A DNA stretch of 64,000 bases from Ailurus styani (taxonomy: Eukaryota; Chordata; Mammalia; Carnivora; Ailuridae). Below are positions 49,304 through 59,559 of this stretch, one piece after another (positions within the stretch are counted from its first letter, which is position 1; the number at the start of each line of letters is the position of its first letter). Position numbers and translations under genes: made by a program. The notes beneath the pieces were generated by a model, which worked only from the letters and a program-made list of their open reading frames with translations, ran no database searches and was not told the origin of the DNA. Location of the stretch: the NCBI GenBank assembly GCA_002007465.1, contig LNAC01000037.1, positions 515,646 to 579,645 on the forward strand. The letters are read 5' to 3'.

Positions 49304-49944
49304 TAGGACCACTTTTGCTGCATCCCATAAGTTTTATAGCATCATGTTTTCATTATTATTTGTTTCCATGTATTTTTAAATTTTTTCTTTAATTTTCTGG
49401 TGGACTTATTCATTCTTTAGGAGGATGTCCTTTAGCCTCCATCTGTTTGAGGTCTTACCAATTTTCTTTTTGTGGTTAACTTCAAGTTTCATAACATTGT
49501 GGTCTGAAAATATGCATGGTATGACCTCAATCTTTTTGTATTTATTAAGTACTGATTTGTGACCTAGTATGTGATCTGTTGTAGAGAATATCCCATGTGC
49601 ACTCAAAAATAATGTATATTCCACTGCTTTGGATGAAATGTCCTGAGTATATCTGTTAGGTCCATCTGGTCCAGTGTGTCATTCAAAGTCATTGTTTCCT
49701 TTTTGATTTGCGGCTTAGATGTTCTGTCCTTTTATATGGATATGGTGATAAAATACCCTACTATTTTTGTATTATTATCAATAAGTTCCTTTATGTTTGT
49801 TATTGATTGTTTTATGTATTTGGTTTTTACCAATTTGGGGCATAATTATTTACAAATGGTAGTCTTTTTGTTACATAGATCCCTTTATTATGATATAGTA
49901 CACTTCTTCATCTCTCGATGCAGCCTTTGGTTTAAAATCTGTTT

Positions 49945-50144
49945 TTTTTAAATTTTATTTTATTTATATGAGAAAGAGAGAAAGAGAAAGACAGTGAGAA
50001 CACAAGCAGTGGGGGTGGAGGGAAGAAGGAGAAGCATAATCCCCACCGAGTGAGGAGCCCAATGCAGGGCTCAATCCCAGGATCCTGGGATCATGACCTG
50101 AGCTGAAGGCAGATGCTTAATCACCTGAGCCACCCAGGTACTCC
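49945..50144 (-). mobile_element. Older CAN-SINE (reverse orientation)
   Basis: Diverged reverse CAN-SINE (gagccacccaggtactcc head). Flanks aaaatctgttt (49934-49944) and aaaatccagttt (50145-50156) look like a worn target-site duplication. Confidence 0.9.
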
Positions 50145-50228
50145 AAAATCCAGTTTACTTGATATAAATATTGCATCCCTGGCTTGCTTTCTTTCTTAAT
50201 CTTTGGTCTAAAACTAGTCTCTTTTTCC

Positions 50229-50557
50229 AGAGAAAGACAATTATCATATGGCTTGACTCATATGTGGAATATAAAAAACAGGTCATAGGGGAAGGGAGGG
50301 AAAACAGAATGGGTAGTCGTCAGAGAGGGAGAAAAATCCATGAGACACTTTTAACTATAGGAAACAAACTGAGGGTTGCTGGAGGGAGGAGGGTGGGGGA
50401 ATGGGGTAATTGGGTGATGGGCACCAAGGAGGGCATGTAATGTGATGAGCACTGGGTGTTATATGCAACTGATAATTTATTGAACACTACACCTGAAGCT
50501 ATTGATATAATATCAGTTGGCTAATTGAATACAATACAATAAAATAATAAAATAAAA
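50229..50557 (+). mobile_element. Short L1 3' end (sense) inside a reverse L1
   Basis: About 330 bp of L1 3' terminus in plus orientation, from agagaaagacaattatcata to an A-rich tail (aataaaataataaaataaaa), set in the endonuclease part of the reverse L1. Flanking tctctttt occurs at 50218-50225 and 50560-50567. Confidence 0.9.
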
Positions 50558-50879
50558 TATCTCTTTTAGGTAACGTATAGATAGGTCTTGTGTTTTTATC
50601 AATTGTGACAACCTATGTCTTTTGATTGGAGAAATTAGCCCATTCACATTCAAAGTAATTACTGATTACTTATCAATATAAATTAATGTCATTTTACTAC
50701 TTGTTTTGTTTCTAGAGATTTTTCTCTGTTCTTTTCAACTCTTTGCTGCTTTTGGTCTTTCTTTAGCATTCAAGGAGTGACCTTTAATATTTATTGCATG
50801 GCTGGTTTAGTATCACAGACTCCTCTGTTTCATTCCCCAAATTAGGGAAATTGTCAGTGATAACTTCCTCAAATTAAAT

Positions 50880-51246
50880 CTATGTCTCCTTTTCCCTTTT
50901 TTCTTCTTCTGGGACTCCTATGGTATGAATGTTATTACCCTTTATGAAGTCATTGAGTTCCCTAAGTCCACTTTCTTGATCTAATATTTTTCTGTCCCTC
51001 TTCTTTCCAGCTTCATTATTTTTCATTTTATCTTCTATATCACTTATTCTTTCCTCTAATTCTTCCATACTTGTGGTAATTACATCTAGACTACGTTGTA
51101 ACTGAATCTTGGTTATTGCATTTTTCATTTTAGTCTGACTAGTTTTTAGGTCTTTTATCTCTCTAGTAAGGAACTCCTTTGTGTCTTCTGTGCTTTCCTC
51201 AAGCCCAGCTAGTATCTTTATGATTATTGCTTTAAATTCTGGATCA
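50880..51246 (-). pseudogene. L1 ORF1 remnant (coiled coil to RRM)
   Basis: Minus-strand ORF1 with an 82-codon open block at 50880-51128: coiled coil (ITTSMEELEERISDIEDKMK) and the start of the RRM (NNIHTIGVPEEEKREKE). The N-terminal part continues to 51246 and, after the pseudogene insertion, to about 52230. Stops elsewhere inactivate it. Confidence 0.85.
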
Positions 51247-51868
51247 GCCTCTATTCTCCTAAACAGCTTGAGGTGACCTTTGAAAATGGTTCACTATTCG
51301 CTTGACCCAGAAAACCCTACAAAACCATGCAAATCAAGAGGTTCAAATCTTCATGTTCACTTTAAGAACACACATGAAACTGCCCAGGACATCAAGGGTA
51401 TGCATACCTGTAAAGCGACCAAGTATCTGAAAGATATCACTTTGCGGAAGCAGTGTGTGCCTTTCCATCGCGACAAAGGTGAAGTTCGTAGGTGTGCCCA
51501 GGCCAAACAGTGGGTTTGGACACAAGGTTAGTGACCCAAAAAAGTGCAGAATTTTTAAAGCACGTGCTTAAAAATGCAGAGAATAATGCTGAACTTAAGG
51601 TTTAGATGTAGATTATCTTGTCATTGAGCACGTCCAAGTGAACAAAGCCCCCCAGGTGCAGCATAGAATTTACAGGGCTCATGGTTGGATTAACCCATGC
51701 ATGAGCTCTCCCTGCCACATCAAGATAATCCCTTCTGAAAAAAAGCAGGTTATTCCTAAGCCAGAAGAAGAGGTTTCCAAAAAGTAAAAGATATCCCAGA
51801 AGAAACTGAACAAAAACTTATGGTCTGCATAGAATAAATGGAAATAAACACAAAAAAGAAAAAAAAAT
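51247..51868 (+). pseudogene. RPL17: RPL17 processed pseudogene
   Basis: Retrocopy of the mRNA for 60S ribosomal protein L17 (uL22). The coding copy starts at ATG 51286, after about 39 bp that looks like 5'UTR. The first 81 residues follow L17 closely ([54 protein letters not shown]). A stop at 51529-51531 truncates the parent's roughly 184 residues. Beyond it the homology continues with frameshifts to about 51831. It has no introns, ends in AATAAA signals and an A-rich tail, and is flanked by aattctggatca (51235-51246) and aattctagatca (52095-52106). It is an L1-mediated copy inserted in L1 ORF1, and not a working gene. Confidence 0.95.
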
Positions 51869-51869
51869 A

Positions 51870-52094
51870 GGGCACCTGGGTGGCTCAATGGGTTAAAGCC
51901 TCTGCCTTCGGCTCAGGTCATGATCTCACAGTCCTGGGATCAAGGCCCGCATCGGGATCCCTGCTAGACGGGGTGCCTACTTCCTCCTCTCTCTGTCTGC
52001 CTCTCTGCCTACTTGTGATCTCTCTCCATCAAATAAATAAATAAAATCTTTAAAAAGAAAAAGAAAAAGAAAAAAAATTAATAACCAATTAATT
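51870..52094 (+). mobile_element. CAN-SINE in the pseudogene's A-rich tail
   Basis: Sense CAN-SINE (gggcacctgggtggctcaat) starting immediately after the A tract of the RPL17 retrocopy and ending in its own A-rich tail. The pseudogene's duplication lies outside it, so the SINE came later and used the A tract as its target. Confidence 0.92.
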
Positions 52095-52229
52095 AATTCT
52101 AGATCATGCATATTACTCATATCTGTTTCAATAGAGCCCTGGCCACTATCTTCCCTTATCTCTTCTGGGATGAATTTTTCTGTCTTCATATTTTTTTCTA
52201 GGTCTCTGTCTTCTTTTATGTATTATGAA

Positions 52230-53510
52230 AGCCTATTATATTTTCTGCTCCTGAGAGTAATGGCTTTATAAAGAAGAAGCTATATATTGTCTAGGGCTTG
52301 GTGCTTCAGAAGTGTCTCTGGTGTATGCCGTATGCACTCTGCTGCTGTGTTTTGGCTACCCTTTCCATCAGGTCAGTCCTCTGCAGAATTTCTCCTAGTC
52401 CACAATGGAGTTTATTTGGACCTTGACCAGAGCGTGGCTAGTTGTAACCAGGTGTGCTCTGGTCTGCTTGTAAATAGAGACCAGATGTGATTTCTACTAG
52501 AGTTGCAGTTTTACAGAACTCTATGTTCAGGACACGTGGTGTGTGCAGGGTTTTTGTTTTTTATTTTTGGTCTTCTTGGGGAGGGGCCCGCTACATTGGT
52601 TCTTGGGCACATTTGCCCAAGAAAAACAGCATCTGCAGACCACATGGGCATGGGCCTTGTTGTAAGTGGTTTAGGACACCACTGTTGGTGCTGTGCTGTT
52701 TACTGAAGTTAGAAATTGCTGAGGGGTGGAGGAGAAAAAGAAGGAAGGAAAGTTCATGCCGACCACTGACTGGAAAGCCCTCCCAGCATAGCAATTCATC
52801 TTCCCTTGTGTTTCCCAAACTTCTCTCAGATCTCTGCCTTCACCCTCTCTGTGTCCATGCTATCTGCAAGCCTGGCAGCACAGTGCACATATGTTCTATC
52901 CTGGAAGGTTTGGTGAGTTTTAAAAGCCCAAACTTTAGGGACCGTGCATTGCAGAGACCAACGCTGGTCTTCTCGGTGAGGGTTTCACCACACTGAGACT
53001 GATGCAAGTTTGTCCCTGAAGGGCAGTTGCACCAAAGTGTAGGGGTATTGAGTTCAGAGTAAAGCTCAGCAAAGAACCAGTGTCCAGGTCAGTCGCCCTC
53101 AGCAGGTGTTTATGCTGAGGGTGCTGTAGGGTAGTGGTGCCTGCAGGCTCTTTTGTCCCTGAAGAGACAATGTCACCTCTCCCATATGCACTCCAAGAAG
53201 GGCAAATTATCTCCTAGTGTTTCCCAGGGTATCCTCAGAATGTGCCATCTGACCCTCAGCTATCTGGCCTCCTTCTTCACAGAAGCACTGATGTGCCCTC
53301 AGTGCTCCACATCAGCCTTGCTGTGGACCTCTAAAATTCCAGATTTGAACCCTGCTGGTTGTAAAAATTCATAAAAATCAGCCTCTCTCATTTTCCCAGT
53401 TAATGGCTTTGGGGCAGTATTTTCGTTATGCAATTTCCTGTGTGGTCCTCTCTCTCTTGCCTCTCTCTATGTTAGGTTACCCTCTCCACCACAACACCAC
53501 AATGTGCTTC
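52230..53510 (-). promoter_or_regulatory. L1 5'UTR remnant
   Basis: Reverse-strand L1 5'UTR, related to 54560-56292 and 19560-20630: shared phrases include gtaatggctttat, tggtgcttc and ttttggct. The plus strand holds a 169-codon frame (52487-52996) without any recognisable domain. It ends short of an L1 5' terminus where the next L1 begins. Confidence 0.65.
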
Positions 53511-53511
53511 T

Positions 53512-56292
53512 CCTGTGACTTTACTGAATTTGTGTACCATTTCTAGAATTTTTTTGTGGAGTCTTTTAGTTTTTCTACATAGAGCTTCACGTCTTCTGTG
53601 AATAGTGAAAGTCTGATTCCTTCCTTTCCAATTTGGATGCTTTTCATTTCTTTTTATTGTCTGATTGCTGACTTCCAGTACTGTGTTAAGTAACAGTGGT
53701 GAGAGTGGACATCCCTGACTTGTTCCTGATAATAGAGGAGAAGCCTCAGTTTTTTCCCATTGAAGACATTAGCTGTGGGTCTTTTATATCTGGCTTTTAT
53801 GATGATGAGGCAATTTCCCTCTATACCTAATTTGTTGAGGGTTTTTATCATGAACAGATGTACTTTTACATTTGTCAAATGCGTTTTCTGTATCAATTGA
53901 GAAGGTAATATGGTTCTGTTCCTTTTATTAATGTGGAGTATCATGTTAATTGATTAAGACTATTGAACCACTCTTGCATCTCAGGAATAAATCCCACTTG
54001 ATTGTGGTGAATTATTCTTTCAATATACTGTTGGATTCAATTTCTTCTATAATTTGCTCAAATAAATCTCCTGCCATTTTTTTCTCTCTTGTTTCTTCTG
54101 GGACTTCAAAATATGAATGTTATTTCACTTTATGTAGTCGCTGAGTTCCCTATGTCTACATTCATGATCCAATGTTTTTCTTCCCTTCTTGTGTTCATCT
54201 TCATTAATTTACATAATTTTAACTTCTATGTCATTTATTAATTCCTGTGCTTCTGCCATACTTGTCATAATAAGCAGTCAGTTTCACATTTTGGTTGCTG
54301 AATTTCCTTTTTTATTTTTTAAATTTTTAAATTTTTGCCTGACTAGGTTTTAAACATCTCTGCAGATGTTTTCTATGCTTTTCTCAAGCCCAGCTCATAT
54401 CCTTATGATTGTTGTTTTAAATTCTGGATCAGGTATATTATTTATATCTGTTTTGATTAGATCTCTGGCCATGACCTATACGTGTTTTTTGGAGGGGATG
54501 CTTTTCTCTATCTTTGCATTCTCTCTAGGTCACTGTCTTCTTCTCAGTGTTAGGAAAACCTGTTAACATACTTGCTCCTGAGGGTAATGGCTTTATTAAG
54601 AGATGATATACTGTTCAAGGTCTGGTGCTTCTGGAAGTGCCTCTGGTTTATGCTGTGTACACTCTGCTACTGTGTTTTGGCTGCTTTTTCCCACAGGTCA
54701 GTCCCTTGCAGAGTTTTGTCTTGCCTCCAGTGGGGAGTTCTTGGAACTTGACCAGAGTGTGGTGAGTTTTAACTAAGTGTGCTCTGTTATGCTGGTTAAA
54801 AGAGACCTGAAGCTATTTCCACTAGAGCTGAAGCTTTGTAGAACTCTATGGTCAGTAGATGTGGTGTGTAAAGGGGTTGTACTGTTGTTGTTGGGGATGC
54901 ACCCACTGCTCTTGTTCTTACGCACACTGCCCTAGTGAAGCAGCACCTGCAGAGCTCAATGGAGCAGGGCTTGTGTAAGTGTTTTAGGTAACCATCGTTG
55001 GAGCTGTGCTGCTTACTGATGTTAGTTTATGCTGAGGGAAATGGCAACACCCCTCTCCCTAATCACCAGGGAAGGGAGTTTGCACTAGCTACTATCCAGG
55101 AAACCCTTGCAGAAGAGTGAACAGTGTGTCCCAAGCATCCCTTAGATCCATGATTTCACCCTGTCTGTGTCTAATCTGTCTACCCACCCTGCAGCACAGT
55201 ACACCTGTGTTTTATCCAAGGCAGGCAGCTTGAGTTTTAAAACTCCAAACTCCAGGAGCTTGGGTGGCTCAGTAAGTTAAGTGTCTGCCTTTGGTTTAGG
55301 TCATGATCCCAGGGTCCTTGGTTCAAGTCCCACATTAGGCTCCCTGCTCAGCAGAGAATCTGCTTCTCCCTCTCCCTCTGCCCCTCGCCCCTGCTTGAGC
55401 TCCCCCCCCCCTCTCAAATGAATAATTAAAATCTTAAAAAATAAAATAAATTAAAAAATAAATAATACTCCAAACTTTAGGGGCCTGGCATGGTGTGGGC
55501 CTGTGCTAGTCCTCTGGTATAGGGTGTCACCATGCTAGCTGGGGCTGATTTGTTCCAGAAGGGCAGGCACACTAAAGCTCATATGCTTAGAGTTTGGAGT
55601 AAAGTGCAGTAAAAAGACACTGTCCAGTTTGGCTGCCCTCATCAGGTTTCTATGTGCCTATGCTGAGTGAAAGGGGTGCATGATGGTGTCCATGGGCTCT
55701 TTTGTCCACAGAGAGGCAATGGCACCTCTCCCACATGCACTCTAAGTAGTAGGATAGCAGGAACAGTTGCTCCCAGTGCATCTCAGGGGATCCTTAGATC
55801 ATGCCATCTGCTCCAGGGCTTCTCCGCAGAAGCATGCAACATGAGACATGTTCCATACAAGCCAAAGGTGTGGACCTTTAAAACTCCAATTTTTGAATTC
55901 TACTGGTTGTAAAAACTCAAAAAATTAGCCCCTCTGGTCCTTCAAGTCAATGGCCTTGGGGAAATGTTTTCCCTTGTAACCCATTGTGTGTTCCTCTCTC
56001 TCCTTTCCTTCTCTCTCTCTCTCTCTTTCTCTCTCTCTCCTCTCTTTCCTTGATTATGGTTCCCTCTGCTCCATAGCACTGGTGATCCCTTTCTCCCTCA
56101 AATCATATCTCCACACCTCCTACTTTCCACGGTGTGGCCTCTTCTCTCACTCTAGCTATGGATTTTGTTCTGTCAGTCCTCAGATTGATTTCTTGGGTAC
56201 TCAGAACGATTTGATGTTTATCTGTCTTTGTTTGATGGATGAGGCAAGGCTAGGGTCCTCCTACTGCTCTATCATCTTAGCTCTTTCTAGAA
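53512..56292 (-). mobile_element. Internally deleted L1 (reverse)
   Basis: Reverse L1 starting in the RT region (tgactttactgaatttgtgt). At about 54042 it jumps from RT straight into ORF1 (ttctataatttgctcaaata), so the endonuclease and part of RT are missing. ORF1 remains run to about 54480. The 5'UTR continues to 56292, whose minus-strand terminus (gagctaagatgatagagcag) is an L1 start. A SINE lies at 55252-55466. Confidence 0.78.
55252..55466 (+). mobile_element. Older CAN-SINE (sense)
   Basis: Sense CAN-SINE variant (gagcttgggtggctcagtaa) with a C-rich stretch and A-rich tail. Perfect 10-bp duplication actccaaact at 55242-55251 and 55467-55476. Confidence 0.92.
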
Positions 56293-56500
56293 ATAATAAA
56301 TGTTTCAATGAATGATTCTGGATAAACTATAGATGAAAATTAACTCAAAATAAGTCATACATTTCATAAGCTGAAGTTTAAGATGTAAAAATATAAAGTT
56401 TTAGAATAAGTCATTAATGTACATTTTTATTAATAGATCAGGTATTAATTTCTTTGATACTACACCAAAAGCACAAAGAACAAAAGAAAAATAGAAAAAT
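56293..56500 (+). mobile_element. Old L1 ORF2 C-terminal fragment, left part
   Basis: From about 56440 the sequence (gatactacaccaaaagcaca, then gaaaaatagaaaaat) matches the ORF2 C-terminal region of old L1s. It is cut at 56500 by an LTR and continues at 56879. The stretch 56293-56440 is AT-rich and weakly assigned. Confidence 0.6.
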
Positions 56501-56878
56501 TGGTCATAAGGGTTGAATTGTGCCTCCCAAAATTTATCTGTAAAATTCCTACCTCCTAGTACCTCAGAAAGTAACTGTATTTGTAAGAATTTATATAGAA
56601 GTAATTAAATTACAATGAGGTCACTAGAGTAGACCTTAATCCAGTATAACTGGTTTCCTTTATTAAAAGAGTTTAGGACTCAAATATACTCAGAGGGAAG
56701 ACCAGGTGGAAACAGAGGGAGAAGACAACTCTCTAAAATTCAAGCACCTGGCCTCAAAAGAAACCAAGTTTGCTGACACCATGACCTTTAAATCTTAGCC
56801 TCCAGAAATGTGAGAAAATAAATTCTTAACCTATAACACATAGCCAGCCTGTGATTATGGCAAGCCTAGCAAACTAAT
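56501..56878 (+). mobile_element. Solo LTR of MaLR/MLT1 type
   Basis: About 378 bp matching the general text of MLT1-type LTRs of the ERVL-MaLR group, ancient non-autonomous endogenous retrovirus-like elements. Landmarks in order are gggttgaattgtgcctccca, ctagtacctcagaaagtaac, the agagggaagaccaggtgga block, tagcctccagaaatgtgag with a following AATAAA, and a ctagcaaacta end. A 5-bp duplication aaaat (56496-56500, 56879-56883), typical of this class, joins the L1 halves when the LTR is removed. No internal or coding sequence is present. Confidence 0.75.
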
Positions 56879-57560
56879 AAAATCAGACTACAACAAAATT
56901 TACAACTTTTGTATTACAAATATTACTTTAAAGAAAGTGAAAATACAACCCCCAGATTTGTAGTAATTCTTTGCAAATCATATTTGATAAGGTGCTTTTA
57001 TCCACATATTTTAAAAATTTTTATATTTCAATAATTTAAAGATAAATAATCAAATTAAAAATGGGCAAAGCATCTTAAATACATTTTCTAATTAAGATAT
57101 ATACACAGTCATTATGCACATCAAAAGATGCTCAACTTCATTTGCGTTAAAGAAATGTAAATCAAAACACAATGAGATGCCCCTTTACACCCACGAGTAT
57201 GGCTCGAATAAAAAAGTTCCATGACATCAAGCATTGAAAAAGTAAATTGAGAAATTGGAAACCTCACACACTACTCATAAGAATGTAAAATGTTGCAAAA
57301 ATCTTAAATGTTGGCAATTCCTTGAAAAGTTAACCATAGACTTATCATATAACACAGCACTTTCATTATTTGATATTTATCCAAGAGAAATGAAAAACTT
57401 GTCCACAGGGGGAAAAAAGGCTCACAGATATTTATAGCATCATTATTCATAATAGCCAATGACAATCAATTGATAAATGGATTAAAAAATGTGATATATG
57501 CATATAATAGACTCTAAGTTGATAATAAAATGGAATAAGTTACCAGTATATGCTACAAAT
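56879..57560 (+). mobile_element. Old L1 ORF2 C-terminal fragment, right part
   Basis: Continuation of the L1 split by the LTR: acaacttttgtattacaaat, gcaaatcatatttgataagg and aaatgtaaatcaaaacacaa follow the ORF2 C-terminal and 3' region. Strongly mutated. Confidence 0.75.
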
Positions 57561-57574
57561 GCATGGCTTTGAAA

Positions 57575-58235
57575 ACATTAAAAAAGCATTGATCATATGA
57601 TCCAGCTATTCCAATACTTGGTATTTACCCAAAGAATGTGAAACACTAATTCAAAAAGATATATGCACTCCTATGTTTCTTGCAGCATTATTTACAATAG
57701 CCAAATTATGTAAGCAGCTCAAGTGTCCATCAGTAAATGAATAGATAAAGATGTGATATCTATATCTATTTATCTCTATATATGCATATACATGATATAT
57801 CTTTATATATATATATACACATAAATATTACTCAGTGATAAAAAAAATGAAAGCATCTCATTTGAAACAGCATGGATGCATCTGGAGAATATAATGCTGA
57901 GTGAAATAAGTCAATCTGAGAAAGAAAAATACTATGTGATTTCACTCATATGTGGAATTTAAGAAACAAAACAGATGAACATAAGGGGAAAAGAAAGAAA
58001 GGCAAATCATAAAACGGGCTCAACTATAGAGAAAAAACTGAGGGTTGCTAGAGGGGGGGTGGGTGTGGGGATGGGTTAAAGTGGTGCTGGTTATTGAGGA
58101 GGATGCTTGTAATGAGCACTGGGTGTTGTATGTAAGGCATGAATCACTAAAATTTACACCTGAAACTAATATTACACTGATTTTAACTACTGGAATTTAA
58201 ATAAAGACTTGAAACTATAAAAAATAGAGAAAAAA
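57575..58235 (+). mobile_element. L1 3' end (sense), first of a cluster
   Basis: 5'-truncated L1 3' terminus, from tcatatgatccagctattcc through a TA repeat at 57762-57820 and tcactcatatgtggaattta to an A-rich tail. Confidence 0.85.
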
Positions 58236-58239
58236 GACA

Positions 58240-58436
58240 AGACAAGAGACTCTTTACTGTAGAGAATGAAGTGATAGTTACCAGAGTGGAAATGGGTGGA
58301 GGGATGGGTGAAATAGGTGAAGGGGATTAAGAGTAAACTTATTATGATGAACACTGGATAATGTATAAGACTGTTGAATCACTACGTTGTACACCTGAAT
58401 CTAATACAACACTATGTTAACTATCCTGGAATATAA
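58240..58436 (+). mobile_element. L1 3' end (sense), second of a cluster
   Basis: A second, shorter 3' terminus follows directly: tgaagtgatagttaccagag, acgttgtacacctgaatcta, A-rich end. It is a separate copy because the same L1 segment already appears at 58030-58200. Confidence 0.85.
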
Positions 58437-58760
58437 AAAAGGACATTATGCCAAAAGAAATAAACCAGTGAGACTATGTATTATCTATGTCAATGTATAT
58501 AAAATTTATAGACTATGCAAATCTAAAAAGACATAAATAGATTATCAGTAGCCAAAGAGTGGTTTATTTGGTGAAAATTAGTGGTGACTCTTACTAAATA
58601 TGGTATTTTGTAGGGAATAATAAGTATGACTTAACAATGATTTTGGAAATGATTACACAACAGTATATACTGAAAGTCATCGAGGTTAAGTAAACTGATA
58701 AATTTCTATTTTGTGAATTATGTCTCAAAGCTGCATAAATAGAATACAAAACAGGTATTG
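58437..58760 (+). mobile_element. Ancient L1M-type 3' end (sense)
   Basis: gatggttacacaac-like text near 58650 and ttgtgaattatgtctcaaag at 58713-58732 resemble the 3' end of old mammalian L1M elements (gtgaattatatctcaataaa). Highly diverged. Confidence 0.5.
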
Positions 58761-58997
58761 ACAGTATAAAAATACAATAAACTTATGTATTCATCACTTA
58801 AGTTAAGCAGAATATTAGTGTTGTAGAGGCTGCTACCATTTACATCCTATATGTTAATTCTATGTTAATATGTCTCATAGTTTTAGTAACTCTTTATATA
58901 TTTCCATGATTATATTTAATTTTAATCTGTTTAAAAGTTAATAGAAGAATAATTCCATATATATTCTTCTGTGACTTTCTCTAGTGAATATGCACTT
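58761..58997. other. Unassigned AT-rich sequence
   Basis: No repeat or gene recognised. Confidence 0.45.
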
Positions 58998-59553
58998 TAT
59001 TTTTTAAATTTTTTAAATTATAATTTGCCCCAGGGGTATAGGTCTGTGAATCATCAGGCTTACACCTTTCACAGCACTCACCATAGCACAAACCCTCCCC
59101 AATATCCATAACCCATCCACCCTATCTCTACTCTCTCACCCCCCAGCAACCCTCAGTTTGTTTCATGAGATTAAGAGTCTCTTATGGTTTGTCTCCTTCC
59201 TGATCCCATCTTGTTTCATTTGTTCCCTCCCTATGCCCCGTGATCCCCCATCCTGCCCCTCAAATTCCTCATGTCAGAGAGATCATATGATAATTGTCAT
59301 TCTCTGATTGACTTATTTCGCCTAGCATAATACCCTCTAGTTCCATCCACGTCATTGCAAATGGCAAGATTTCATTTATTTTAATGGTTGCATAGTATTC
59401 CATTGTGTATATGTACTACATCTTCTTTATCCATTCATCTCTTGATGTAAATCTAGGTTCTTTCCATAGTTTGGCTATTGTGGACATTGCTGCTTTAAAC
59501 ATTCGGGTGCACGTGCCCCTGAGGATCACTACCTTTGTATCTTTAAGGTAAAT

Positions 59554-59559
59554 ACCCAG
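59554..59559. repeat. 6-bp target-site duplication of the solo LTR (left)
   Basis: acccag here and at 60759-60764 flank the LTR exactly. The L1 sequence is continuous if one copy and the LTR are removed. Confidence 0.88.

Larger units (their letters stand above)
47256..53510 (-). mobile_element. Older L1 without its 3' end (reverse), multiply interrupted
   Basis: Reverse L1 starting abruptly inside the ORF2 C-terminal/thumb region (tcagggtatttttggtccat). It runs through RT (47700-48700), endonuclease (to about 50730), ORF1 (about 50760-51246 and 52107-52230) and 5'UTR (to about 53510). Interruptions are an AT-rich duplication at 48961-49303, a SINE at 49945-50144, an L1 3' end at 50229-50557, and an RPL17 pseudogene plus SINE at 51247-52094. 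The missing 3' end cannot result from ordinary L1 5' truncation. Confidence 0.8.

Noticed and set aside
51286..51531. Possible intact ribosomal protein gene
   Set aside because: Intronless, stopped after 81 of about 184 residues, frameshifted downstream, with A tail and target duplications: a processed pseudogene.
54366..56315. Plus-strand frames of 66-109 codons, including one rich in S and L
   Set aside because: Antisense L1 ORF1 and 5'UTR sequence; the S/L-rich one spans a CT tract.
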